Below are positions 34,721-47,254 of a stretch of DNA of 64,000 bases, piece after piece. This DNA comes from Thiothrix nivea DSM 5205 (GTDB lineage: Bacteria; Pseudomonadota; Gammaproteobacteria; Thiotrichales; Thiotrichaceae). The number at the start of each line of letters is the position of its first letter. Position 1 is the stretch's first letter. Below the pieces are notes generated by a model that was not told the DNA's origin, made no database searches, and was given only the letters and a program-made list of their open reading frames with translations. The stretch is from positions 499,693-563,692 of the forward strand of contig NZ_JH651384.1 in the NCBI RefSeq assembly GCF_000260135.1, read 5' to 3'. A program made the translations under genes and the position numbers.

Positions 34721-35905
34721 TTATTTGGTATATTCCGCGCTGGGCGCGTTATTTTTAATATAAGTATTCAGGACAATCAGGCCATACGCCAACCAGACAT
34801 ACATCCTGTCCTGTAAGGTTAGCGACATCTGGCCTATCAACACGATCAACAGCATCAGCGCCATCAACCAGCGGTCATCGCCACGCAAGCGCCAAGCTGA
34901 CACTGCTGAAATACAAATCACCGCCAGATACAGGAGTGTCCCGACCATTCCCTGTTCCGCTGTCACCGCCACAAAACTGTTATGGGCGGTATAGTCCACA
35001 TTGTATGGGTTGATGATGCGCCGGAAAGAACCCAGGCCATGGCCATACAGCGGGCTTTCTTCCCATTCCTCATAAGCTTTCGCCCATATTACGCTACGTT
35101 CATTCAGGGTTCCGCTGGAAAGCTCTTTACCGGTTGAAAAGATACGCTCAATGGTTTTTTGCGGAACCACGCTGGCAATCCCGATCAACGCCACCATCAG
35201 CGCCACCACGCTGGCAGCCTTACCTAACCAGCCGGAACGCAAAATGGTCGGCAAAAAACCCGCCAACCCCAGCACCATGACGATTGCCCCAGTACGTGAA
35301 CCGGTAATCAGTATGGTAAAAACAGCCGCCGGAATATAAGCCAGCGCCAGTAAACGCGACCACCACGCCCTGGCCTGGGTCAGGAGCAGGATCGCCAACG
35401 GTAACACCATCGCCAGCTTGACCGCCACCTCATTGGCATCAAATTGCTTGATTTCCTGCCTGACCGTGGCCGCTGTCACCTGATAATCCTTCACCATCAA
35501 GTACACCAGCCAGAACGACCCCAGGATCAGGGCAATGTACAGTTTCCGCAAATCTCCCGACGTGGCCACCAACTGGAACAACAGCAGGCTGACCATCAGG
35601 ACATACAGATTGCTCTTGAGCGCCTGCCCACTGCTAACCGCCTGAGTGGTTTCATACGGAACCGGCATTTCCGACCAGGTGTAAGACAGCAGCACCCAGG
35701 CAACATACAACAGCACGGCAGTGTGAAACGCAGCAACCCCATGCAGGCCATTCCCCATCACTGCCAATACCACGGTCAGGCCAAAAGCCATCAGCCCGGC
35801 AATTTTCACCAGTGACATCCCGGCGACTTCAACCGCGCCATCCGTAGGCATGGCGAACACCAGCAACATCATGAAAACAACAGCAAGGTTACGGATCGTA
35901 TTCAT
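34721..35905 (-). CDS. O-antigen ligase/polymerase-like membrane protein
   Basis: 394 residues with roughly eleven to twelve hydrophobic helices and one large periplasmic loop (~residues 255-320) containing 'RSVIWAKAYEEWEESPLYGHGLGS' type residues, characteristic of the Wzy_C/O-antigen ligase family (R and H in 'GHGLGSFR'). It may polymerise repeat units (Wzy) or ligate them to an acceptor (WaaL); the sequence alone does not decide. Start overlaps the DUF4091 stop (ATGA). Confidence 0.87.
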   Translation of the reverse strand: MNTIRNLAVVFMMLLVFAMPTDGAVEVAGMSLVKIAGLMAFGLTVVLAVMGNGLHGVAAFHTAVLLYVAWVLLSYTWSEMPVPYETTQAVSSGQALKSNLYVLMVSLLLFQLVATSGDLRKLYIALILGSFWLVYLMVKDYQVTAATVRQEIKQFDANEVAVKLAMVLPLAILLLTQARAWWSRLLALAYIPAAVFTILITGSRTGAIVMVLGLAGFLPTILRSGWLGKAASVVALMVALIGIASVVPQKTIERIFSTGKELSSGTLNERSVIWAKAYEEWEESPLYGHGLGSFRRIINPYNVDYTAHNSFVAVTAEQGMVGTLLYLAVICISAVSAWRLRGDDRWLMALMLLIVLIGQMSLTLQDRMYVWLAYGLIVLNTYIKNNAPSAEYTK

Positions 35906-37716
35906 TTTCCCTGCCCTGCTTGCCGGTCATGCTGTAATTCAGACAGACGCCCACCCAACGCCTGCCGCACCTGCATGAGCAGCGCCGGGTCATTGTCCCA
36001 ATCGCCAAAGCTACGGACGATGCGCGCAAGCTGCTGCCGGACAAAGACAGCTTCCCCTGCCTGCAACAGCAGGTCGATGTATATGTAATCCTCAACTGAC
36101 TCGCGTATCCACTTCAGGCGCAGCGACGCCAATGGCCCGTCGAAACCGGTTTGCGCCTTGAAGCCGGGGTAAACCAGCAGGCCATCGCCATTGAAACGGA
36201 TGCCGGGAGGGTTCTGGCTGACGAAACTGGCAGCATCATTCCAGACATCTGCGCCTTCAAACCACGCCAGCGTGTCCCAATAGCCCAACCCGGTCACGCC
36301 ATAACGATGGAATAGCCAGGTCGGAATCCGGTAATTGATGGCCGGGAAATCCAGTTGCCAGACTGGCGGGTAGCTGCCTTTCAAGACGTCAGCCTTAGGG
36401 TTGAGTTTGCTGTATTCCGGAAAATCCAGCACCAGCGAGGTATAGGCCCAGACCTCCTCGCCCGCAGCCAGACGCTGGCCAGCAACATTCTTGCCGAGAA
36501 AATCCACGTCACGCCACAAGTCGTAAAATTTGGGAACCCACACCTCCACCTTACCCACCAGACTACCCAACCCAGGGTCTTCGTTCAGGGGCGGCTCACT
36601 AACCTGAAAATGGATGTTTTCCCCTTTGGGTAGAGAAATTTCGTCAAAAAACTCCCCCCAACGGCGGGCGTACTGATAGGCATCGCGGGTATCCGGCTCA
36701 TCCACGAACGAGGGGTCTGTGTAACAGCGCTCCGCACCAGCATGTTTCCCGCACCAGTCGGCGTATGCGCGCATGAAACGCTGTGCCTGCTGGCGATCCT
36801 CGCCCAAGGGGTCGGCAAATGGGTAGCTGTCTGCGAACACATAGGTGTAGGCGGATGCATGTTTTTCCTGTGCGTAATACCGCATGTTGTCCGTCACCGT
36901 CCCCAGACCGGCAAACTGGCGTCCAAAATCAGGCAGGCCGTCAGCGTTGGCTTCCGGGGCTGCATCCCAAAAGCTTTCCGGCGACAGGTGGTGGTCAAGC
37001 AAGAAATCGTTATAGGCGCGGATCAAGCGGTTATCGGCGGCAGATTTGCCAGTGCGTTCAAAGCCATAAACCTCTGCTACCCGGTAGCCATTGGTGCCAA
37101 ACACCGTGCGCAGCGGGGAGCGTTCCGGCAAGCTGAAGTCCCACACCGTCAGGGTAACGGGCAGTTCCAGCTGGCCTTCCCCAGTGGCGGTCACGCTTAT
37201 CTTGCCAGTATAAACCCCCGGTCTGGCATCAGCCGGAATGTGGATATCCACCCACACCGGCAGGTTTTCCCCTGCCGTCAGGTTTTGCGGGAAAGCACGG
37301 TAGGCCGCCGCTTCCGCCCCCGCATTGTCGGCTGGCAGCAGGATGTCAGGCCAGTATTGCGGCGCATAGGGGGAATGGGGGGATGGCGTGCTCACCTTGA
37401 CATAACGCTCACGGAAAACCTTTAAGCCATCAATGACTTGACCTTCCACGCTACGCAATACCGAGATGCTGGCCTGCACATCCACTGCCCCACGCTCACC
37501 AGCCGTCACCACAAACTGGAAGCCTTCATACTCATTGCGCGCGGCAAACAACTCCACCTTGTCACTGCCAGTCACCAGCTCAAAACGGCCAAACCGATCC
37601 AGCGCCCCAATGGACTTGACCTGTAAACCGGGAGATGGCTGCGGCTCGGGGGAGCACCCGCCCAAACCCAGCAGCATCAAGCCAAGGCATAGCCAGCGTT
37701 TCAGATAGCCAGCCAT
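35902..37716 (-). CDS. DUF4091 lipoprotein, glycosidase-like
   Basis: 604 residues. The signal peptide ends in lipobox 'LGLGGC' (Cys21). An N-terminal beta-sandwich (~40-200) with 'AARNEYEGFQFVV' precedes a TIM-barrel-like domain, and the C-terminus has the DUF4091 pattern: 'GYWDTLAWFEGADVWND' and 'LVYPGF...RLKWIRESVEDY'. DUF4091 proteins resemble glycoside hydrolases and are found with exopolysaccharide genes. It may trim or modify the polysaccharide outside the cytoplasm. It overlaps both neighbouring genes by 4 and 16 bases. Confidence 0.85.
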   Translation of the reverse strand: MAGYLKRWLCLGLMLLGLGGCSPEPQPSPGLQVKSIGALDRFGRFELVTGSDKVELFAARNEYEGFQFVVTAGERGAVDVQASISVLRSVEGQVIDGLKVFRERYVKVSTPSPHSPYAPQYWPDILLPADNAGAEAAAYRAFPQNLTAGENLPVWVDIHIPADARPGVYTGKISVTATGEGQLELPVTLTVWDFSLPERSPLRTVFGTNGYRVAEVYGFERTGKSAADNRLIRAYNDFLLDHHLSPESFWDAAPEANADGLPDFGRQFAGLGTVTDNMRYYAQEKHASAYTYVFADSYPFADPLGEDRQQAQRFMRAYADWCGKHAGAERCYTDPSFVDEPDTRDAYQYARRWGEFFDEISLPKGENIHFQVSEPPLNEDPGLGSLVGKVEVWVPKFYDLWRDVDFLGKNVAGQRLAAGEEVWAYTSLVLDFPEYSKLNPKADVLKGSYPPVWQLDFPAINYRIPTWLFHRYGVTGLGYWDTLAWFEGADVWNDAASFVSQNPPGIRFNGDGLLVYPGFKAQTGFDGPLASLRLKWIRESVEDYIYIDLLLQAGEAVFVRQQLARIVRSFGDWDNDPALLMQVRQALGGRLSELQHDRQAGQGK

Positions 37717-38771
37717 CGTTCCGCCACCTGCTCTATCTCCAGATGCCCGACCGAAGCCAGCGTGTGCTGCTGGAGCCGTGCGTACAATTCTTCATCCAAG
37801 CAAACGCGATCCAGCGCCGCTGTCATCGCTTGCCGGTCATTGGTTGGCGTCAGCAGGCCATTTTGCTCCTGCTGGATGATTTCAGTCGGGCCAGTTTCAC
37901 AATTGGTGGAAATCACCGGACGCCCCAACCCCAGTGCCTCGATCAGGATCACCGGAAAACCCTCATGCAAACTGGACAGCACCAGGCAGCGCGCCTGGGC
38001 GATGTAGGGGTAAGGGTTGCGGATGAAACCAGGCAGCATGACCTGTTTTTCCAACCCCAGCTCCCTAACCCGGTTTTCCAGTAAGGGTCGCGCATCCCCC
38101 TCCCCCAAGATCAGCAGTTTGAAGTCTTGGCGAGCCTGCGAAGCCGCGTAGGCTTCGAGCAGCATGGTGAAGTTTTTTTCCGGACTAAGTCTGCCAGCTG
38201 CCACAATGTAGGAGCCGTCTATCTGGATCGCGGGGCGTTCCCGCGCCAGCTCACGGATTTGGCGCAAATTGACAGGATTATACAGGCAGTCAATGTTTTG
38301 CAGCCCCAGACGTTGTTGGAAAATCTTTACCCCTTCCTGCGAAACCGCCACCACCCGCTTGGCGCGGGGGTACAACCAGCGGGCAAACAGCCAGTCAAAG
38401 CGTGAGAAATTCCTGTCAGGGTTGCAATGGTTGGCGGCAATCGTTTGGCGGCTGGCCAGAATGGCGGGGAAATTGGCATGTTCCATCACGCTGATAATGG
38501 TATCGAAATGCCGCATCCGGAAAATTTGCCGTAACTGGCTGGCCCGATCCAGAAAATTCAGCACACGAGCAATGAAGCCTTGTTTGGAAGGGCACTGTAT
38601 GTCAATTAATTCTCCCGCATACGGGTAATACATGCGGCTACCGTCAAACAGGATCAGGGTGACATCGTGCTGCTTCGCAAACTGGAAGGAAAGGTCAGAC
38701 ACTACTTTTTCCGCACCCCCCATGCCGAGCGAATAGACAACCAAAGCAATTTTTTTCCGCACAACTGTCAT
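37701..38771 (-). CDS. GT4-type glycosyltransferase
   Basis: 356 residues. The start 'KIALVVYSLGMGGAEKVVSDL' and the C-terminal 'IVAAGRLSPEKNFTMLLEAY' with 'SSLHEGFPVILIEALGLGRP' match GT4. Strongly similar in residue order to the glycosyltransferase at 33638-34705 ('FDHIF..' / 'FDTIISVMEHANFPAILAS'), so they are likely paralogues. It overlaps the DUF4091 gene by 16 bases. Confidence 0.92.
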   Translation of the reverse strand: MTVVRKKIALVVYSLGMGGAEKVVSDLSFQFAKQHDVTLILFDGSRMYYPYAGELIDIQCPSKQGFIARVLNFLDRASQLRQIFRMRHFDTIISVMEHANFPAILASRQTIAANHCNPDRNFSRFDWLFARWLYPRAKRVVAVSQEGVKIFQQRLGLQNIDCLYNPVNLRQIRELARERPAIQIDGSYIVAAGRLSPEKNFTMLLEAYAASQARQDFKLLILGEGDARPLLENRVRELGLEKQVMLPGFIRNPYPYIAQARCLVLSSLHEGFPVILIEALGLGRPVISTNCETGPTEIIQQEQNGLLTPTNDRQAMTAALDRVCLDEELYARLQQHTLASVGHLEIEQVAERWLAI

Positions 38772-38780
38772 CGCTGCCTG

Positions 38781-40511
38781 TTAAAGTTCAAGCCAAAAAA
38801 GCCACGCCAACGGAATAACCGCCAGCACCACATGCTGGAAACGGACAGGCTGGCTAAAAAAACCTTTTGACTTGACCACCCAGCGATCCAGCACGCCCAA
38901 ACGCCGCCGCACATGCACTGCATCAGAAACCGCAATGTTTGACCCAATCCCCAGCGTATGCACGCCATGCATGTCATGTTCACCGTCCGGCATACAGCGA
39001 CTGACGGTTTCCTCCTGATAAACATAGGCATCCAGCCGCTGGATCAGGTTGATGTTCAGTCCCCTGCCGTAAGCACCGGCGCAATTCTGTGAAGGCCGGT
39101 ACAACTGGCCACCTTCCGAGAAAATCCGCCCCGCCGGACGCGCCTGCGAAGCCCGAGCCACGACAGGGTTTTGGGGATGCGGCTGCCACTCACTGCTCAA
39201 AGGGCTATCGGCATGAAACAGGTAGAGCGCTTCGTTGGGGGAACAACTTGGGTGATGGCGCATACTGACAAACATCCACCAGCGCCCATCCTGTTCCAAC
39301 AGGGTTGCATCATAAGCTTCCACATTTTCCATCAGGTTCTTTTCAAAGACCCAACGGTGCGGAAAAGCCGTGCAACGGTAAAGCTCGATGGTGCGGTTAT
39401 CCCCTGTCTCCGGAATCAGGTAGTAGTTACCTTGATAATGAAAAATAAAGGGGTAGGACAAATGGTAAGGCTTGCTGAGGATTTTGGCCGGGTTGGAGTG
39501 GGTGCCATCCTCATTCAGCCGGATGCAGGCCAGATGTCCCTTGCCGCGCGAGTAAAGAAGCTCCTCAAAAAATACATAAGTCCCTTTCTCATGCTCAACC
39601 ACAAAGGGGTCAGCCCAGAAACGGTCAGGGGGCGGAATCAATTTGCGAAAACGATCCAGCGTGCAAAGACTGCCGGCACCACCTGCATTCCGGGTCAGCA
39701 AAATCCACTGCTCGTTACGGAACAGGGTCTGGTAAAACTTTTTGATAAAATTACCTGCATAACGCCATAACACCAGCAAAACCAGTAATAAACCAGGCTC
39801 CGCACGCTCTATTTGCAGATCAGATGAAAACGCCTGCACCCGCACCCTGGCATTCCGGAAAAAATCATTTTCCCCCACTTGCGCCCATTCATTCAGACGC
39901 TGGGGAATGAAGTCCGCCATTTTCCACAGGCTGCGTTCGATACCCCGGTTAATGGAAACCGGGTCAGTGCTGGTAGTGGCGCAAAAAATCTGCTCGGGTT
40001 CGGCTCGCCCCGGTAAACAACGCTCCAGCCCGGAAAGGATTTCGGCCTGACTGCTGGTGTATGCGCCAACTCCCATATACCGGTCTGAATGAATGCCCAA
40101 CGCGCCATAAAAATGCCGCCATACACCATAACGGGCCAACGCCATGACGGCTGGCAAGGGTTCCCACCCACTCAAATCAATGGCCAAATCTAAGGGCGAC
40201 TCTGCCAGCAGCATCTGATAGCGCCTACTACCAACAGTACAGAACACCACATCCCCCAATAAATCGAGGAAGCTGGTTGGTTGCTGGGCACTCACAGGAG
40301 CCTTGAACAACTTGCCATCGACAAAATGGAGCATCCCCAACAGCATGGCATTGACCACATGAACCCAGCCCAGGGCAACATGGCGATGGGCAATGACAGC
40401 GACCAATTCCACGCTGCCTGAAGCCAACAGGCGCTCCAGCATCAAACGTTGCCAAGCGGATATGTATTCGCCATTAACAACAAGACCCACTCTGAAGACT
40501 CTGGTTGACAT
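38781..40511 (-). CDS. GINT1-like protein (glucosamine inositolphosphorylceramide transferase N-terminal domain)
   Basis: 576 residues with no signal peptide or clear membrane segment, apart from a short hydrophobic C-terminal stretch ('VVLAVIPLAWLFWLEL'). The N-terminal third ('RVGLVVNGEYISAWQRLMLERLL') looks like a formyltransferase-type Rossmann fold. Residues ~285-540 form a beta-propeller-like domain with 'FWADPFVVEHEKGTYVFFEE', 'HLSYPFIFHYQGNYYLIPET' and 'DGRWWMFVSM', the pattern of the plant GINT1 N-terminal domain and GH43-like folds. First gene of the cluster, so likely part of glycan assembly; exact role unknown. Confidence 0.78.
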   Translation of the reverse strand: MSTRVFRVGLVVNGEYISAWQRLMLERLLASGSVELVAVIAHRHVALGWVHVVNAMLLGMLHFVDGKLFKAPVSAQQPTSFLDLLGDVVFCTVGSRRYQMLLAESPLDLAIDLSGWEPLPAVMALARYGVWRHFYGALGIHSDRYMGVGAYTSSQAEILSGLERCLPGRAEPEQIFCATTSTDPVSINRGIERSLWKMADFIPQRLNEWAQVGENDFFRNARVRVQAFSSDLQIERAEPGLLLVLLVLWRYAGNFIKKFYQTLFRNEQWILLTRNAGGAGSLCTLDRFRKLIPPPDRFWADPFVVEHEKGTYVFFEELLYSRGKGHLACIRLNEDGTHSNPAKILSKPYHLSYPFIFHYQGNYYLIPETGDNRTIELYRCTAFPHRWVFEKNLMENVEAYDATLLEQDGRWWMFVSMRHHPSCSPNEALYLFHADSPLSSEWQPHPQNPVVARASQARPAGRIFSEGGQLYRPSQNCAGAYGRGLNINLIQRLDAYVYQEETVSRCMPDGEHDMHGVHTLGIGSNIAVSDAVHVRRRLGVLDRWVVKSKGFFSQPVRFQHVVLAVIPLAWLFWLEL

Positions 40512-40543
40512 GTCACGCTCACCTGGTAGTTATTTAGTCATTA

Positions 40544-42136
40544 TTATGGTGTGGCGTTACCCTGCGCGTATGCAGCAGCAGTAGAGTAAACCACCTGGAG
40601 GGTTCCCTTGTCCCGTACATCGGACACAATGACCCCGCATCCACTGTCAGCCAATTGATAAATAACGTGTTTGATGCGGCTTGTCTCCGCTTTCCGGATA
40701 ACAACCGCAGCGATGCCGGGTTTTAACCGCACCAGCACTGGCTTCACTGCCCTCACAAACTTCAACGCCTGCGCCTCATCCGGCAAATGGTCAATTGCCA
40801 ACCGTACCCTGACAGCCCTGAGTAACTTGATAACTTTCGCAAGCTGCCCAACGTGGGCAAGGCAATCTTCGTAGCGCAAGGCTATAACAACCCTGCTGGC
40901 GGCAGCAGGTGACACATTCAACAACCCGATCAATTGCTTCAGTTGGCTTTCATTATTCAGAATCGCCCCACCCACTGACACAAAAACCAGATAACCGGGC
41001 TTTTCGTTACCCCGAGATGACAGCTTCCGGATCACCTGCCCCAGGCTCCAGAAATCCAGCCGGAACCGACCTGCCCCTTTCCCCAGTTGCTCCAGCAAGG
41101 CGGCATACCCGAGCTTTTTGCCCCCGGGTTGCTGGAATTCGGGTTCAGCGATGTAAAGGGTTGGCTGGTTCTCCCGCAAGCGGTGCAATTTGTGGAGACG
41201 CATTTTCATACCACCAGGCAGCGGCATTTGCACGGTTGGCGGCATCCTGCCCGGCGAGGAAGAACGGCTGGCAGCAGTAAGCGCCGATGGGCTGCGTGGT
41301 TCCGCTGCCGCCTGAATGCGCTCCGCCGCCTCGCCCCAGGGGTTATCCTTTTTCCACAGCGGCGCGCCCTTGCCGACCCGCCGCTCAATCGGGTGGACGT
41401 GCAACTGGGTGCAACGCCTGCCTTTCAGGACGGCGGGAATCAGGCGGATTTCCGCCCGCATGTGTTCCCCGTCCAGCGTCCGCAAGGTCATCAGCAAACG
41501 GTTGGAGGGTTTGCTGCTTGTATCCGCCAGCTTGCACATGGCCTCAAAGGTTTTGCGTTCGGATGCATCAACCAGTTGGGGAACCGGCATGGAACGGACT
41601 TCGGCGCTGGATTCAAACCCAAGCAGGGTAATGTAGGCGTTATTGGCGTACAGGTGCATCCCCTGGGAAATGTAGGCAATCGCCTCCCATGAATAATCCA
41701 CCAGCCAGTGACAGCGCAATTCCGCCACCCCCAACAGATTCTTGCACTGGCGAAAATCATGTTTGACACCGGAATAATGCAGCAGGAAATCAATGTACTG
41801 CCCGAAATAATCCACATCATTCAACGGCAGGGTGCAAGATTCCACCCCCATCAGCCAAGTGGTCAAACCTTGCCACTCATGGCGGGAAACCCACACCAGC
41901 AAGGTGTCTGGCGAATAACGTTGCAGGCTTTCCAGCAATTCCATCGACTCGCCGCCTTGGCGCGGACAGAACAACAGATGCGGCCTGAGTTCCTGCAACA
42001 CGGGAACCAGCTGCTGCCAGGAGGCAACCTGTTTCAGATCCAACAGCACGCTGGAACTGCGTAGGGCAGCATCCAGCGACGCTGTTACTTCAACGTCCTG
42101 ATCAAATACCACGCACTGGATCTTCTGCTTTCTCAT
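40544..42136 (-). CDS. Degenerate REC-PAS-EAL protein, FimX-like
   Basis: 530 residues. Residues ~5-120 resemble a receiver domain but lack the phospho-acceptor Asp (the strand reads 'LLFCPRQG'). A PAS domain lies at ~140-265 ('WEAIAYISQGMHLYANNAYI'). A Pro/Ser-rich linker (~275-320) leads to a C-terminal EAL-like domain that has no EAL or metal-binding motifs; its end 'GCGVIVSDVRD...AYAQGNATP' matches the last strands of EAL domains. This is the layout of FimX, which binds c-di-GMP and controls type IV pili, so a c-di-GMP receptor is more likely than an enzyme. Confidence 0.72.
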   Translation of the reverse strand: MRKQKIQCVVFDQDVEVTASLDAALRSSSVLLDLKQVASWQQLVPVLQELRPHLLFCPRQGGESMELLESLQRYSPDTLLVWVSRHEWQGLTTWLMGVESCTLPLNDVDYFGQYIDFLLHYSGVKHDFRQCKNLLGVAELRCHWLVDYSWEAIAYISQGMHLYANNAYITLLGFESSAEVRSMPVPQLVDASERKTFEAMCKLADTSSKPSNRLLMTLRTLDGEHMRAEIRLIPAVLKGRRCTQLHVHPIERRVGKGAPLWKKDNPWGEAAERIQAAAEPRSPSALTAASRSSSPGRMPPTVQMPLPGGMKMRLHKLHRLRENQPTLYIAEPEFQQPGGKKLGYAALLEQLGKGAGRFRLDFWSLGQVIRKLSSRGNEKPGYLVFVSVGGAILNNESQLKQLIGLLNVSPAAASRVVIALRYEDCLAHVGQLAKVIKLLRAVRVRLAIDHLPDEAQALKFVRAVKPVLVRLKPGIAAVVIRKAETSRIKHVIYQLADSGCGVIVSDVRDKGTLQVVYSTAAAYAQGNATP

Positions 42137-42220
42137 GCCTCAGAAGATACTCAGTGCGCAAGGACAAACCTACATAAACACCGATTATCGAGTATTAAGG
42201 GTTGATGAACTGACAAGCCT

Positions 42221-43489
42221 TCAGGTTCTGATATGCCCGTCACCCAGCACGATGAACTTTTGAGTTGTCAGCCCTTCCAACCCGACCGGCCCACGCGCAT
42301 GAATTTTGTCAGTGCTGATGCCAATTTCCGCGCCGAAACCGTACTCGAAACCATCCGCAAACCGGGTGGAGGCATTCACCATCACCGAACTGGAATCCAC
42401 TTCACGCAGGAAAGCGCGCGCACGGGTGTAATTTTCGGTAATGATGCTGTCGGTATGGTGCGAACCGTAGGTATTGATGTGGGTAATCGCCGCTTCCATA
42501 TCCGGCACGACGCGGATAGACAAGATGGGGGCCAGGTATTCCGTCGCCCAGTCCTCCTCCGTGGCAGCAATGCAGGCTGGCAGGATAGTGCGGGTCTGCT
42601 CGCAACCGCGCAGTTCCACGCCTTTGGCAGTATAGGCTTCCGCCAGGGGGGGCAACACTTCGGCGGCGATGGCTTCCGCCACCAGCAGGGTTTCCATGGC
42701 ATTGCAGACGCCGTAGCGGTGGGTCTTGGCGTTTACCGCCACGTTGACGGCCTTGTCGATGTCAGCTTGGTCATCGATGTAGACATGGCAGATACCATCC
42801 AGATGCTTGATGACTGGAATGCGCGATTCGGCGCTGACCCGCTCGATCAGTCCTTTGCCACCGCGCGGCACGATCACGTCGACGTATTGTGCCATGCGCA
42901 GGAGTTCACCCACAGCAGCACGGTCAGTGGTTTCGACCACTTGCACGCATGATGCGGGCAAGCCTGCCGCTTCCAGCCCTTCGCGCACGCAAGCCGCAAT
43001 CGCCTGGTTGGAATGGATGGCTTCGGAACCGCCGCGCAGGATGGTGGCGTTGCCGGATTTCAGGCACAAAGCCGCCGCATCCACGGTAACATTGGGGCGC
43101 GATTCATAAATGATACCGACTACGCCCAGCGGCACGCGCATCCGCCCGACCTGGATGCCGGATGGCCGGTAGTTGAGGTCGGTGATGGTGCCAACCGGAT
43201 CAGCCAGCGTCGCCACCTGGCGCACGCCTTCCGCCATGCCTGCAATGGTCTTGTCACTCAGGGTCAGGCGATCAAGCATGGCTGCATCCAGCCCTTTTTC
43301 ACGGCCTGCCGCCAGATCCCTGGCATTTTCGCTTTTGAGCCAATCGGCGCGTTCCAGCAATACATCCGCAATCCGCAGCAGTGCATTGTTTTTGACGTTG
43401 GTGTCAGTGTTGGCAAGGGTCTGGGCGGCTTGTTTCGCTTGCTGGCCAATCCCCTGCATGTAGGTGGTTACGTTGTCGATAGTATCCAA
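42221..43489 (-). CDS. proA: Glutamate-5-semialdehyde dehydrogenase
   Basis: About 422 residues from a TTG at 43489, chosen because 'gaggaa' lies 6 bases before it; an ATG at 43459 is the alternative, and a still longer frame to 43576 is not family-like. ProA reduces gamma-glutamyl phosphate in proline synthesis. Signatures: '[21 protein letters not shown]', '[18 protein letters not shown]', '[11 protein letters not shown]' and '[12 protein letters not shown]' with the catalytic Cys. No proB is visible in the window. Confidence 0.96.
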   Translation of the reverse strand: MDTIDNVTTYMQGIGQQAKQAAQTLANTDTNVKNNALLRIADVLLERADWLKSENARDLAAGREKGLDAAMLDRLTLSDKTIAGMAEGVRQVATLADPVGTITDLNYRPSGIQVGRMRVPLGVVGIIYESRPNVTVDAAALCLKSGNATILRGGSEAIHSNQAIAACVREGLEAAGLPASCVQVVETTDRAAVGELLRMAQYVDVIVPRGGKGLIERVSAESRIPVIKHLDGICHVYIDDQADIDKAVNVAVNAKTHRYGVCNAMETLLVAEAIAAEVLPPLAEAYTAKGVELRGCEQTRTILPACIAATEEDWATEYLAPILSIRVVPDMEAAITHINTYGSHHTDSIITENYTRARAFLREVDSSSVMVNASTRFADGFEYGFGAEIGISTDKIHARGPVGLEGLTTQKFIVLGDGHIRT

Positions 43490-43613
43490 AGCAGATTCCT
43501 CGCGGTATGCAATTAGGGAATCATAATTCAATACCCACGTATATTGCCAATTGTGAGAAGCGGACAGCGTCCACATGGAACATGTAAGCTATCCCTGCCA
43601 ATGCTTTCATCAT

Positions 43614-44219
43614 TTACAAACAGTAACTAACCTTATCGTGATTGTTGAACGTAATCAGTTTACGTTGCTCCAGAACCTGAACCAGCCCTAGCACTTCACT
43701 TTCCGGCAATTGTTTGGCGAAGACAGCGTTGATGTAAGCAATCAGGCTGGTGCGTTTGGCCGGACGGTTCTTGGCATGTTTGGTAAAATACTCAGTTAAT
43801 AGCTGAATTTTATCATTGGAAGAAACCGTCCTCTGATCCACGAACAACGGAATTTGCGCAAAGGCGTCGTGCCGCGCGGCAAAGATTTTCTGTTGTTTCA
43901 GGTGTGCAACCAGCGGATCAAAGCCCTTGTCTTTGGAAACAATGTGGTAGAACCCTGCCGGATCTTGCTGTGACAATTGCCCCACCTGACAAGCGAGAAT
44001 GAAATCCAGCGCATTTTTACCTGAACCAGCAGACTCGATCAGGCGCACCTTGTCTGGAAACTCCAGTAGCTGCCTTACCAGCGTTACGGGTAAATGCTTT
44101 TGCTTTTCACCGATCAACAATATGACTACGACTGGCTTATTTTTGATCAAGGCAAGATCAATCGCCTGAGTGTTCTCGAAATCGACGAGGATGTAATTGG
44201 TGCGTTTTGGGGTTTCCAT
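43614..44219 (-). CDS. PIN/NYN-like domain protein with C-terminal winged helix
   Basis: 201 residues. The N-terminal ~130 residues show a PIN-like fold: 'YILVDFENTQAIDLAL' with Asp13 and Glu15, 'SGKNALDFILACQVGQL' with Asp, and 'FYHIVSKDKGFDPLVAHL' with further acidic residues, matching metal-binding positions of PIN/NYN nucleases. The last ~65 residues resemble a helical or winged-helix module. No antitoxin-like neighbour is present, so it is not an obvious toxin-antitoxin module. RNA cleavage is inferred only. Confidence 0.75.
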   Translation of the reverse strand: METPKRTNYILVDFENTQAIDLALIKNKPVVVILLIGEKQKHLPVTLVRQLLEFPDKVRLIESAGSGKNALDFILACQVGQLSQQDPAGFYHIVSKDKGFDPLVAHLKQQKIFAARHDAFAQIPLFVDQRTVSSNDKIQLLTEYFTKHAKNRPAKRTSLIAYINAVFAKQLPESEVLGLVQVLEQRKLITFNNHDKVSYCL

Positions 44220-44306
44220 TGTTGTGCATTATTCCTTGCAACCAGATTACATGGTTGCGAAGGAGGCTAGCTGGGTCAACCAGTTTCCGACCAATGAAAT
44301 GCACAA

Positions 44307-44337
44307 GCCCCTTCTTTCACTGAGCGGCAGAAGGGGC
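44307..44337 (-). terminator. Possible terminator hairpin after gcvP
   Basis: A perfect 9-base stem ('gccccttct'/'agaaggggc') with a 13-base loop lies just past the gcvP stop. No strong T-run follows on the minus strand, so its role is uncertain. Confidence 0.4.
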
Positions 44338-44347
44338 AGCAACTAAT

Positions 44348-47230
<2,883 letters not shown>

Positions 47231-47254
47231 TCAAATATCTGCCTGATGTGATTT

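Noticed and set aside
43490-43576. Longer ProA start at 43576
   Set aside because: Extra residues are not typical; the TTG at 43489 has a good Shine-Dalgarno sequence.
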